Below, piece by piece: positions 34,553 to 42,864 of a stretch of DNA of 64,000 bases. Where the stretch lies: assembly GCF_036967205.1 (NCBI RefSeq), contig NZ_CP146022.1, positions 3,968,001 to 4,032,000 of the forward strand, given 5' to 3'. A model generated the notes under the pieces. That model searched no databases and was not told the origin of the DNA. It saw nothing but the letters and a program-made list of their open reading frames with translations. The stretch is from Streptomyces sp. Q6. Its GTDB lineage: Bacteria; Actinomycetota; Actinomycetes; Streptomycetales; Streptomycetaceae. How positions within the stretch are numbered: position 1 is the stretch's first letter; each line of letters starts with the position of its first letter. The translations under genes were made by a program, and so were the position numbers.

Positions 34553-36112
34553 ATGCAGCGTCGTACGTTCATAGCGGCTTCGGCGACGGTCGCGGCGGGC
34601 GCGCTGTCGGCCTGCACCCCGGGCGGCGGCCACCCGTCCCGCGCGGCCTCCTCGTCGGCCCCGGTCCGCTCCACGAGCGCGTCGGCGTCCACCCGCGCGG
34701 CCGCGAACCTGGCGGCGCTCGCCAAGGACCTGGACGGCTCCCTGGTGCGCCCGGGGCAGTCCTCCTGGGCGGCGGCCCGCCAGCTGTACAACACCCGCTT
34801 CGACGCGCTGAAGCCGAGCGGGGTCGCCTACGTCGCGGGGCCCGACGACATCCGGACGGTGCTCGCGTACGCCCGCGCCCGCGAGGTCCCGGTCGCGATC
34901 CGCAACGGCGGCCACTCGTACGCGGGCTGGTCGTCCGGCGACGGCCGGCTGATCCTCGACGTCTCGCGCATGAGGACGGTCCGCGCCTCGGCGAACGAGG
35001 CGGTCGTCGGCGCGGGCGCCAAACTCATCGACGTCTACCGCGCCTTGGCCGCCCAGGGCGTCACGATCCCCGCGGGCTCCTGCCCCACGGTGGGCGTCTC
35101 GGGCCTCACGCTCGGCGGCGGCCACGGCGTGGTCTCGCGCGCGTACGGTCTGACCTGCGACAGCCTGACCCGGGCCACGCTGATCACGGCGGACGGCAAG
35201 GAGGTCACCGCCGACGCGGCCACGCACAAGGACCTGTTCTGGGCGCTGCGCGGCGCGGGCAACGGCCAGTTCGGGGTCGTCACGGAGCTCCGCTTCAGGA
35301 CCCACCCGGCGCCGCAGGGCGTCTCGGCGTACATGACGTGGCCCTGGTCGAAGGCGGCGGCGGTGCTGACGGCGTGGCAGAAGTGGGGCCCCGACCAGCC
35401 GGACGAGATCTGGTCGTCGCTGCACGTGGCGAACGCGGCGGGCGGCCGTCCCACGATCTCGGTCGCGGCCTTCTCGCTCGGCACCTACACCGAGCTCCAG
35501 AACGCGGTCGACCGCCTCGCCGACGGCCCCGGCGGTCCGGGCTCCGCGACGTCGGTCTCCCTCAAGCGCCGCTCCTACGAGGAGTCGATGGAGGTGTACG
35601 CGGGCTGCTCCGCGTTCTCCTCGGACGCCCAGTGCCACCTGCCCGGCGCCACCCCGGGCCGCTCCCCGCAGGGCGCGTTGCAGCGGGAGACGTACGCGGC
35701 GCACTCGGACTTCTTCGACCGCGCGCTCTCCGACGCGGGGATCCGCGCGCTCCTGAAGCAGATCGAGACCGTGACGGCGGGCGCGGGCTCCATCGCCTTC
35801 ACCGCGCTCGGCGGCGCGATCAACCGGGTCGACCCGACGGCCACGGCGTTCGTCCACCGCCGCTCGCGGATGCTCGCGCAGTACATCGTGTCGTGGCGGG
35901 CCGGCACGTCCGGCACGGCGGCCCGCGGCTGGCTGAAAAGGGCACACGACGCGATGGGCCCGTACGCGTCCGGGGCGGCGTACCAGAACTACACGGACGC
36001 GACGCTGAAGGACTGGAAGCGGGCGTACTACGGGGACGCGGCGAGCCGCCTGACGAAGGTGAAGCGGTCCTACGACCCGTCAGGCTTCTTCACCTTCCCG
36101 CAGGCCCTGTAG
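34553..36112 (+). CDS. secreted FAD-linked (BBE-type) oxidoreductase
   Basis: The product is 519 aa. The N-terminus MQRRTFIAASATVAAGALSAC looks like a Tat signal with a lipobox (LSAC). The FAD-binding PCMH domain includes VPVAIRNGGHSYAGWS, whose His is the covalent FAD site, and AGSCPTVGVSGLTLGGGHG, whose Cys fits a second covalent link as in bicovalent oligosaccharide oxidases. The BBE domain ends with YYGDAASRLTKVKRSYDPSGFFTFPQ. It probably oxidises a sugar or an alkaloid-like compound outside the cell. The start ATG 34553 has GGGAGA 6-8 nt upstream. Confidence 0.88.
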   Translation: MQRRTFIAASATVAAGALSACTPGGGHPSRAASSSAPVRSTSASASTRAAANLAALAKDLDGSLVRPGQSSWAAARQLYNTRFDALKPSGVAYVAGPDDIRTVLAYARAREVPVAIRNGGHSYAGWSSGDGRLILDVSRMRTVRASANEAVVGAGAKLIDVYRALAAQGVTIPAGSCPTVGVSGLTLGGGHGVVSRAYGLTCDSLTRATLITADGKEVTADAATHKDLFWALRGAGNGQFGVVTELRFRTHPAPQGVSAYMTWPWSKAAAVLTAWQKWGPDQPDEIWSSLHVANAAGGRPTISVAAFSLGTYTELQNAVDRLADGPGGPGSATSVSLKRRSYEESMEVYAGCSAFSSDAQCHLPGATPGRSPQGALQRETYAAHSDFFDRALSDAGIRALLKQIETVTAGAGSIAFTALGGAINRVDPTATAFVHRRSRMLAQYIVSWRAGTSGTAARGWLKRAHDAMGPYASGAAYQNYTDATLKDWKRAYYGDAASRLTKVKRSYDPSGFFTFPQAL

Positions 36113-37132
36113 GCCGGGCGCGAGGGCCGGACCGGGGAACCCCCACCCCGTATGGCGCACACGACACGCCCTCGGGTGGCCCAAAGCTCCGGCCGGGGTT
36201 GCCCTGGATCCATGAACACTCCCCGAATAGCCGCCGCCACGGCGGCCACCGCGGCCGTCCTCACCCTGGGCGCGGCCACCGCCTCCGCCGTCGACGACGG
36301 AGCGGCCCATCCGGCGGCGGGACTGCTGGCCACCGCCTGCGCCGGCATCGCCGTCGCGGCCGGCGCCACCGGCACCGCCCTGGCCCGCCGCGGCGCGACT
36401 ACGCGGCCAAGTCCCGCTCCTCCGAGGAACCCGAGGACCCCGAGCCTCAGGAAGCTCCACCGCTCCGGACGCCGACGCCACAGTCGTAGGCGCCCAGGCC
36501 AGCCGCGACACGCGGCCGCCGGAGCGCCCGACGGCCCGCACCACGGGCGTGAGCAGCGCCGACGCGAGCGGCGACAGCAGCAGCGCGACGGCGGTGCCGA
36601 GCGCGAACCCGCCGATCACGTCGGTCGGGTAGTGCACGCCCATGAAGACCCGGCAGAACCCTTCGAGGGCGGCGAGACCGATCGCGACGAAGCCGATCTT
36701 CCGGTTCGCGACGAAGAGGGCGGCGGCGATGGCCATCGCGAGGGTGGCGTGGTCGCTCACGAACGAGAAGTCGTTCTTCCCGTCGACGAGGACGGTCAGT
36801 CCGTCGTGGTCCTTGAAGGGCCGCGGCCGCTCGACGAACGACCGGATCGGTACGTTCACGAGGACGGCGACGCCCGCGGCGAGCGGCGCCCAGACGACGG
36901 CGGCGACGGACGAGGCGGCGTCTTCGAGGGCGCCCCGCTTACGGGCTCCCCACCAGCACCAGAGCACGACCAGCACGAGCCCGAGCAGGATCCCGTACTC
37001 GCCGACGAACTCCATGGTCCGGTCGAACCAGCCGGGGGAGTCCTGCGCCAGACCGTTGATGTCGTAGAGCAGCGTGACGTCGGGGTTGGATCCGGATGTC
37101 TCGAGCGCTTCCAGTGCCACGAGTCCAGCCAT
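36080..37132 (-). CDS. PAP2-family phosphatase, probable 3' frameshift
   Basis: The frame reads 350 aa, but only residues 1 to about 210 are convincing. There are six transmembrane segments with the PAP2 motifs VERPRPF, FSFVSDHATL and CRVFMGVHYPTDVIGG, of the undecaprenyl-diphosphate or phosphatidate phosphatase type. After SGAVELPEARG the codon bias collapses. A one-base shift would give an SSEERDLAA ending and a TAG at 36399-36401, like homologues I remember. As read, the frame runs into the oxidoreductase gene's end, which is implausible. The start ATG 37132 is supported by MAGLVALE and AAGGGG about 11 nt upstream. Confidence 0.75.
   Translation of the reverse strand: MAGLVALEALETSGSNPDVTLLYDINGLAQDSPGWFDRTMEFVGEYGILLGLVLVVLWCWWGARKRGALEDAASSVAAVVWAPLAAGVAVLVNVPIRSFVERPRPFKDHDGLTVLVDGKNDFSFVSDHATLAMAIAAALFVANRKIGFVAIGLAALEGFCRVFMGVHYPTDVIGGFALGTAVALLLSPLASALLTPVVRAVGRSGGRVSRLAWAPTTVASASGAVELPEARGPRVPRRSGTWPRSRAAAGQGGAGGAGRDGDAGAGGGQQSRRRMGRSVVDGGGGGRAQGEDGRGGRRGGGYSGSVHGSRATPAGALGHPRACRVRHTGWGFPGPALAPGLQGLREGEEA
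36212..36489 (+). other. uncertain small secreted-protein ORF opposite the PAP2 3' end
   Basis: An ATG at 36212 begins a plausible signal peptide (MNTPRIAAATAATAAVLTLGAATASA) and a second hydrophobic stretch to about residue 60. It then has no stop in frame. The single-base correction that would repair the PAP2 gene also puts this ORF into the frame ending at TAG 36489. It overlaps the PAP2 gene in antisense, so I am not sure it is expressed. Confidence 0.3.
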
Positions 37133-37310
37133 AGTTCAGCGGCCCCTTCGTCTTCAGCCACCCCCGTGGTTGTTTTTCCGGTTCAGCAAAAGGAACGCAC
37201 GGTCCCACTCCCTACGTTCCACACTCCACCGAATGATCACGCAGACGTTATCGAAGAGAGATACAAACCCGCAGCTCAGGGCCAGGCATTAACAGAGAGT
37301 TCAAGCCACG

Positions 37311-38300
37311 TCACAGCGCCTTCGCCCCGTCCTCGGTGACGCGCGTGGCACCGAAGTAGTCAGGCGTGTCGATGGGGTCGAATCGAATGACGGCCCCCGG
37401 CCGCGGGGCGTCGATCATGTACCCGCCCCCGACATAGATCCCCACATGGCGAATGGCCCGGCTGTTGGTGAGGTCGTCCGAGAAGAACACCAGGTCACCC
37501 GGGAGCAGCTCGGCGCGCTTGGGGTGCGGTCCGGCGTTGTACTGGTCGTTCGCCACGCGCGGCAGCGTGATCCCGACCGTCTCGTACGCGGCCTTGGTCA
37601 GCCCGGAGCAGTCGAACCGCCCGCCCTGGTCGGCGGTGCCGTTCCCGCCCCACAGATACGGGGTGCCGAGCTTCTTCTGCGCGAAGTAGATGGCCGCCGC
37701 GGCCTGCTGCGACGGCTGCACCCGCCCGACCGGCCGGGCGAAGGACTTCTCCAGCGTCGTGATCGTCTTCACGTAGTTCTGGGTCTCGCGGTACGGCGGC
37801 ACGCCCTTGTACTTGATGACGGCGTACGCGCCCGCGTTGTAGGAGGCGAGCATGTTCTTCGTCGCGTCGCCGGGCACGTCCTTCACGTACGAGGCGAGCT
37901 TGCAGTCGTAGCTCGCGGCCGACGGGATGGCGTCGTCCGGGTCCCAGATGTCGCGGTCCCCGTCCCCGTCCCCGTCCACCCCGTGCGTGGCCCAGGTCCC
38001 GGCGATGAACTGCGCGATCCCGTAGGCCTTCGCCGGGCTCGTCGCCTTCGGGTTGAACCCGCTCTCCTGGTAGAGCTGCGCGGCGAGCAGCGCCGGGTTG
38101 ATCGCGGGGCACAGATTGCCCCACTTCTGCACGAGCGCCTGGTACGCGGCCGGCACGGAGCCCTTGGCGAGGCCGACGGCCCCCTGCCCGACCCCGTTGG
38201 TCAGGCTTCCCGCCGCCATGTACGTGCCGACGACCAGCAGGGTCATGAATCCGGTGCCCCCGGCGACGGCCGATCCCGCGACGATCCACGCCTTACGCAC
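37311..38300 (-). CDS. VirB1-like bifunctional wall hydrolase (lytic transglycosylase + NlpC/P60)
   Basis: The product is 329 aa. A membrane anchor (about 5-28) precedes a lytic transglycosylase domain with catalytic Glu in QLYQESGFNPKA and SYNAG, and then an NlpC/P60 peptidase domain with Cys in GRFDCSGLTKAAY and His in RAIRHVGIYVGGG. Such two-domain enzymes open peptidoglycan for type IV secretion in Gram-positives. GTG 38300 was chosen for the RBS (GAGGCGG, about 8 nt). It is transcribed away from the secretion-like genes to its right and probably serves them. Confidence 0.88.
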   Translation of the reverse strand: MRKAWIVAGSAVAGGTGFMTLLVVGTYMAAGSLTNGVGQGAVGLAKGSVPAAYQALVQKWGNLCPAINPALLAAQLYQESGFNPKATSPAKAYGIAQFIAGTWATHGVDGDGDGDRDIWDPDDAIPSAASYDCKLASYVKDVPGDATKNMLASYNAGAYAVIKYKGVPPYRETQNYVKTITTLEKSFARPVGRVQPSQQAAAAIYFAQKKLGTPYLWGGNGTADQGGRFDCSGLTKAAYETVGITLPRVANDQYNAGPHPKRAELLPGDLVFFSDDLTNSRAIRHVGIYVGGGYMIDAPRPGAVIRFDPIDTPDYFGATRVTEDGAKAL

Positions 38301-38630
38301 CGTCAACCGCCTCTCGCCACAAGGAAGTCCCACGCCCGGACGCCCGCATTCTACGGGCGGCCGCCGGGACACAGGGGGTGTTGTCGCCTGTCGTGGCGTT
38401 CTCCCAGCTCATTGCTCCACGTAATCCCCCGTGATACACAGAGTGACCATACGTTCCTTCGCATACGGACCCGCCTCCCACAGCGGGCCTCCGAGCGCGG
38501 AGGCGTAGGAACTCAGCCAAGGAATGGCGCCAAGTGTGCAGGCATCAGCGGCGTTCTGAGGAAGAATGGGCTTGACCTCTGCGCTGCGGCGGGGGCGACA
38601 GAACTACCCACATGGGGCGGTGAGTTACAC
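38301..38630. other. divergent promoter region of the secretion-like locus
   Basis: This is 330 bases without a convincing gene, between the divergent VirB1-like and VirB2-like genes. TTGACC at 38572 could be a -35 for the rightward transcript; the -10 is not clear. Otherwise I see nothing distinctive. Confidence 0.4.
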
Positions 38631-38939
38631 ATGCTGCTGGCAGCCGAAAAGGGCGACATCACGACCATCATCGGCGGGATCGCCCCTGACTGGGGCCCGT
38701 TCGGGACCCTGGGCAACGAGGCGCGCGTGATGATCGAGGTGGTGATGGCGGTGGCCATCCTGCTGTGCCTCGGCATCGCGATCTGGGGCGCGGCCAAACA
38801 ACGGATCGGGGCGACGGCGCTGCGCGACACCTTCAGCGCCGAGCAGGGCAAGGGCCTGATCATCGCGGGCCTGACCGGGGTCTTCATCATCGGGTCCCTC
38901 GGCACGCTCTTCACCATCGTGTACGGCATGGCCGTCTAG
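38631..38939 (+). CDS. VirB2/TrbC-like two-helix membrane protein
   Basis: The product is 102 aa. It has a short N-terminal amphipathic part (MLLAAEKGDITTIIGG), a hydrophobic helix (IEVVMAVAILLCLGIAIWG), a charged loop (AAKQRIGATALRDTFSAEQGKG) and a second helix (LIIAGLTGVFIIGSLGTLFTIVYG). This hairpin topology and position are those of VirB2/TrbC pilin-type subunits and their Gram-positive equivalents. The RBS is a purine run before ATG 38631. The pilin role is inferred from topology and neighbours, not sequence identity. Confidence 0.75.
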   Translation: MLLAAEKGDITTIIGGIAPDWGPFGTLGNEARVMIEVVMAVAILLCLGIAIWGAAKQRIGATALRDTFSAEQGKGLIIAGLTGVFIIGSLGTLFTIVYGMAV

Positions 38940-39138
38940 CCCGGCCCACGCACCGTCAGTTTCGGGCCGGTCCCACCCGGTTACCTCTCCTTCACCCCTG
39001 TCCCCCACGTCCCGTCGTGCCCACCGGCTGAGGTTGCGTCTCCCTGATGTCGAGTCACCACACCGCGCCCGCGCGGGAACCAGCACGGCTACCGTCGTAT
39101 GCGGTGGTTCAACCAGAGGTTGAGGGGGCGTGCGCCGA

Positions 39139-39951
39139 ATGAGTCTCGACGACCGTGGTGACGACGACTTCTACGGCGGTACGGGGCAGACCCGCACCCG
39201 GCTCCCCGAGGGCTCGGGCAGCGATGTCTACGGCGGTTCCCGCAGACCGGGCCGCTCCTCGTCCCGTTCCCTGGTGACCGTGGTCGGCGTGGTGGTGCTC
39301 CTGATCGCGGCGATCGCGTTCGCGAACCGCGGCGACGACGGGCCGTCCGGCGGCGAGGCGGGCTCCGAGGCCGCGGCGGGGGCGTCCCCGACGGCCCCCA
39401 CCGGCACGAAGCCGGTGAGTTCGGGCTTCGCCCACGACGAGCAGGGGGCGCAGTCCGCGGCGGCGAACTACGCGGTGCAGCTCGGCGGGGACGGCATGTT
39501 CAACACCGAGCGGCGGCACTCCATCGTGGACGCCCTCTACACGAGCGCCGCGGCGGCCAGGCTCAAGGACCCGATGGACAAGGCGTACTCCACGGACTTC
39601 CTGAGCAAGCTGGGTCTCGACGCCGACGGCCGGGCGCCGCAGGGCAGCACGTTCGTCTCGCGCACGATTCCGGCCGGCACGAAGACGCTCCGGTACGGCG
39701 GCGGCACCGCGAAGGTCTCGGTCTGGTTCATGGGGCTCCTCGGCGTCTCCGGCACGAACTCCACGAACCCGGTCACCACGACCTGGCAGACCTGGACCTT
39801 CGACCTGCGCTGGACCGGCGGCGACTGGAAGATCGTCTCCGACTCCCAGAAGGACGGGCCCACCCCCGTCCCCGGGGACCAGCGGGCCTCCGACTCCGAC
39901 GACATCAGCAAGGCCATCGAGGAGTACGGAGGGTTCTCGTATGCCCGGTAG
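39139..39951 (+). CDS. single-pass membrane protein, VirB8/TcpC-position subunit
   Basis: The product is 270 aa. An acidic/Gly-rich cytoplasmic head (DDRGDDDFYGGTGQTRTRLPEG) precedes one helix (about 42-60) and an extracellular alpha/beta domain with WQTWTFDLRWTGGDWKIV, reminiscent of NTF2-like folds used by VirB8/TcpC. The start ATG 39139 (MSLDDRG) has GAGGGGG about 10 nt upstream; GTG 39130 is an alternative. The next gene starts inside its last codons. The subunit role is inference from topology and place in the locus. Confidence 0.75.
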   Translation: MSLDDRGDDDFYGGTGQTRTRLPEGSGSDVYGGSRRPGRSSSRSLVTVVGVVVLLIAAIAFANRGDDGPSGGEAGSEAAAGASPTAPTGTKPVSSGFAHDEQGAQSAAANYAVQLGGDGMFNTERRHSIVDALYTSAAAARLKDPMDKAYSTDFLSKLGLDADGRAPQGSTFVSRTIPAGTKTLRYGGGTAKVSVWFMGLLGVSGTNSTNPVTTTWQTWTFDLRWTGGDWKIVSDSQKDGPTPVPGDQRASDSDDISKAIEEYGGFSYAR

Positions 39952-41293
39952 TCCACGCCGCGCGCTCAGGATCACCGCCGCCGTCGCGGCCGTACAGACC
40001 ACGGCCGTCCTGCTGGCCACGCGGGCCATGGCCGCGCCCGAACCCACCAGCGACCCCTGCGGCCTCATCCACGGCCGCGCCAAGCAGTACTGCGAGCGCG
40101 GCGACAAGGGCGGCACCGGTGGCACCACCGGCGGTGGCGGGACCACCCCCGACGTCACCAACCCCCTCGACCCCCTGTCCAGCCTCGCCAAGGGCTGCGC
40201 CGACGCCGCGTCCTGGACCGTCGACCTGCTCAGCGAGGCCGTGAAGAAGACCGCCGAGGTCGACTTCACCAACACCAAGTTCCTTCAGCAGTACGCCGTC
40301 GTGTTCGCCGCGTCGACGATCCTCACGCTGCTCCTGTGGCTGCTCGCCGTCGCCAAGCGGGCCGTGCGCGGCGTGCCGCTGAGCACGGCGATCTCGGAGG
40401 CCGTCGGCTTCCTCTGGCTGACCGTGCTGGCGTCGGCGTTCACGCCGCTCATCCTGTACACGGTCGTCTCCGCGGCGGACGGCGTCACCGACGTGCTGGC
40501 CAAGGCGACGGGCAACCAGACGGACACGTTCTTCGGGACGTTCTCGCAGGCGCTGAAGAAGGGCGACGACATCGGCGGCGGGCCGATCATGCTGATCATC
40601 GTCTCGCTCGTGTCGATCATCGCCGCCGGTGTGCTCTACCTGGAGCTGTATCTGCGGGCCGTGCTGCTGTACGTCGGTGCCCTGCTCGGCGTCATCGTGT
40701 ACTCGGGGCTCGTCGACAAGAACCTGTGGGGCCATGTCCGCCGCTGGGTCGGGATCATGGTCGCCGTCATCCTCGTCAAACCGGTGATCGTCATCGTGCT
40801 CGGGCTCGCGGGCGCGCTGTCCAGCAGCGACGACGGACCGGACGCGCTCGCGGCCGTCGTCTCCGGACTCGCCATCGTGCTGCTCGCCATCTTCGCGAGC
40901 GGCATGATCTACCGCTTCGTCCCCGGCTTCGGCGACGAGATGGCCAACGTACGAAAGAACCGGATCATGCAGGGCGCCGAGGGCAAGGCCGCCGCGATGA
41001 TCTCCTCGCCCGCCGCGCTCGTCTCGCAGGGCATCAAGACCCACAGCACCCGCGCGGACAGCGGAGGTGCCTCGGGCGGAGCCGGCCAGGCCCGTCCGTC
41101 CAACCCCGCGTCCGGTGGTGTGGCCGCGCACAGCTCGCGGCAGGGCGGGTCAGGGGGCGGCGGCGGAACTGTCCCCTCCGCCGCACCCCCACCCCGTACG
41201 AGTCCCACGAACACCCCGCACGCGGGCAGCCGCGGCGGTAGCGACACCGGTCCCCGAAGCAACGGCAAACCGCAAGGAGGTGCAGGGCGTTGA
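39941..41293 (+). CDS. VirB6/TrbL-like polytopic membrane protein
   Basis: The product is 450 aa. A cleavable-looking signal (to about residue 32), a Cys pair (DPCGLIHGRAKQYCERG) and a Gly/Thr linker precede about six transmembrane helices between residues 110 and 325, in the pattern of TrbL/VirB6 channel proteins. The C-terminal 120 residues are a disordered Gly/Ser/Pro-rich cytoplasmic tail. The start ATG 39941 has GGAGGG 7 nt upstream. It overlaps the preceding gene by 11 bases and the next by 4. Confidence 0.82.
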   Translation: MPGSPRRALRITAAVAAVQTTAVLLATRAMAAPEPTSDPCGLIHGRAKQYCERGDKGGTGGTTGGGGTTPDVTNPLDPLSSLAKGCADAASWTVDLLSEAVKKTAEVDFTNTKFLQQYAVVFAASTILTLLLWLLAVAKRAVRGVPLSTAISEAVGFLWLTVLASAFTPLILYTVVSAADGVTDVLAKATGNQTDTFFGTFSQALKKGDDIGGGPIMLIIVSLVSIIAAGVLYLELYLRAVLLYVGALLGVIVYSGLVDKNLWGHVRRWVGIMVAVILVKPVIVIVLGLAGALSSSDDGPDALAAVVSGLAIVLLAIFASGMIYRFVPGFGDEMANVRKNRIMQGAEGKAAAMISSPAALVSQGIKTHSTRADSGGASGGAGQARPSNPASGGVAAHSSRQGGSGGGGGTVPSAAPPPRTSPTNTPHAGSRGGSDTGPRSNGKPQGGAGR

Positions 41294-42849
41294 CGACCCA
41301 GTCCCATGTGTCCCCCCAGGTCACGCCCCGCCGTACATATCTGATCGGCCGCGCCCGGCCGAACGCGATCGTCGGCAGGAACCGCGAATCCGGCGAGCTC
41401 GCCCTGATCATCGTCGGTGCCTTCCTCGGCATGATGTGCGGTCTTCTCGTCCCGGTCCTCTCCCTGCGGATCGTGCTGCTCATGGGCTTCCCGCTGCTGG
41501 CACTCGCCGCGGTCTACGTCCCGTACAAGCACCGCACGTTCTACAAGTGGTTCGAGATCAACCGGAGTTACAAGCGGTCCCTGCGGCGCGGCACCGCCTA
41601 CCGCTCGCGCCCCATGGAGGCCGGCACCCGGCTCGACGGGCGTGAGGTCGAGGTCGGGCCGCCGCCCGGGATCGGCCGCCTGACCTGGCTCGCCGCGCCG
41701 TTCGGCCCTGACGAGATCGCCGTCCTGCTGCACGCCGACCGGCGCACGGTGACCGCCGCCATCGAGATCGAGGGCCCGGGTGTGGGCCTGCGCGACTCCG
41801 AGGACCAGGAGGCCCTCGTCGACCGGTTCGGGACGCTGCTCAAGCACGTCGCCAACGGGGACGGGTTCGTGACGCGGCTCCAGATGCTCGCCCGCACCCT
41901 GCCCGCCGACCCCGACGCCCACGCCAAGGACGTCGCGGTACGCGGTGACGACCGCGCCCCCGGCTGGCTCCAGGAGTCGTACGAACAGTTGCAGTCCATG
42001 GTGTCGACGAGCAGTGAGCAGCACCGCGCGTACCTGGTGGCCTGCATGCACTACACCCGCGAGCTCGCCGCCGAGGCCAACGCGATGGCCCGCGCCACCC
42101 GCCCGAAGGCCGGCAAGAAGGTCGACAGGGACGCGGGGCTCGCGGTCGTCATGGCCCGGGAACTGACCGACATCTGCTCGCGGTTGCAGGAGGCCGACAT
42201 CCGGGTCCGGCAGCCGCTGGGCCAGGGGCGGCTCGCCTCGCTGGTCCACTCCATGTACGACCCGGACCACCCCATCGACCACATCCAGGCGATGACGAAA
42301 CGTAATGCCTGGCCGGCCGAGCTCGACGCCATGGAGCCCACGTACCTCCAGGCCAAGACGCGCGAGTCGTCGACGCGCGCGCCCTGGTGCCACGCCACGG
42401 CCTGGGTCAAGGAGTGGCCGATGACGCCGGTGGGCGTCAACTTCCTCGCGCCGCTGCTCGTGCACACCCCGGACGTGATCAGGACCGTCGCCGTCACGAT
42501 GGACCTGGAACCGACGGAGGTCGCCATCGAGCGCATGCTGACGGAGAAGACGAACGACGAGGCGGAGGCGTCCCGCGCCGCCAAGATGAACCGGACCGTC
42601 GACCCCCGCGACATCGCCGCGCACGGCCGCCTCGACCAGCGCGGCGAGGACCTGGCGAGCGGCGCGGCCGGCGTGAACATCGTCGGCTACATCACGGTCT
42701 CCTCGCGCAATCCGGACGCCCTGGCCCGGGACAAGCGGACCATCAGGGCGTCGGCCGGAAAGTCGTACCTGAAGCTGGAATGGTGCGACCGCGAGCACCA
42801 CCGGGCGTTCGTGAACACCCTGCCGTTCGCCACCGGCATCCGACGGTAG
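41290..42849 (+). CDS. SCO6880-family protein (PrgI/TcpE head plus VirB4 N-terminal-like domain)
   Basis: The product is 519 aa. Two transmembrane helices (LALIIVGAFLGMMCGLLVPVL and IVLLMGFPLLALAAVYV, residues about 37-80) are followed by a long soluble region without a P-loop. The fold and position match the SCO6880 family, in which the membrane and N-terminal parts of a VirB4 system sit in a separate polypeptide from the ATPase. The gene overlaps the VirB6-like gene by 4 bases, and the ATPase gene follows 15 bases later. It is probably the platform on which the ATPase docks. Confidence 0.85.
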   Translation: MTTQSHVSPQVTPRRTYLIGRARPNAIVGRNRESGELALIIVGAFLGMMCGLLVPVLSLRIVLLMGFPLLALAAVYVPYKHRTFYKWFEINRSYKRSLRRGTAYRSRPMEAGTRLDGREVEVGPPPGIGRLTWLAAPFGPDEIAVLLHADRRTVTAAIEIEGPGVGLRDSEDQEALVDRFGTLLKHVANGDGFVTRLQMLARTLPADPDAHAKDVAVRGDDRAPGWLQESYEQLQSMVSTSSEQHRAYLVACMHYTRELAAEANAMARATRPKAGKKVDRDAGLAVVMARELTDICSRLQEADIRVRQPLGQGRLASLVHSMYDPDHPIDHIQAMTKRNAWPAELDAMEPTYLQAKTRESSTRAPWCHATAWVKEWPMTPVGVNFLAPLLVHTPDVIRTVAVTMDLEPTEVAIERMLTEKTNDEAEASRAAKMNRTVDPRDIAAHGRLDQRGEDLASGAAGVNIVGYITVSSRNPDALARDKRTIRASAGKSYLKLEWCDREHHRAFVNTLPFATGIRR

Positions 42850-42864
42850 AGGGAGAGCGCGCGC

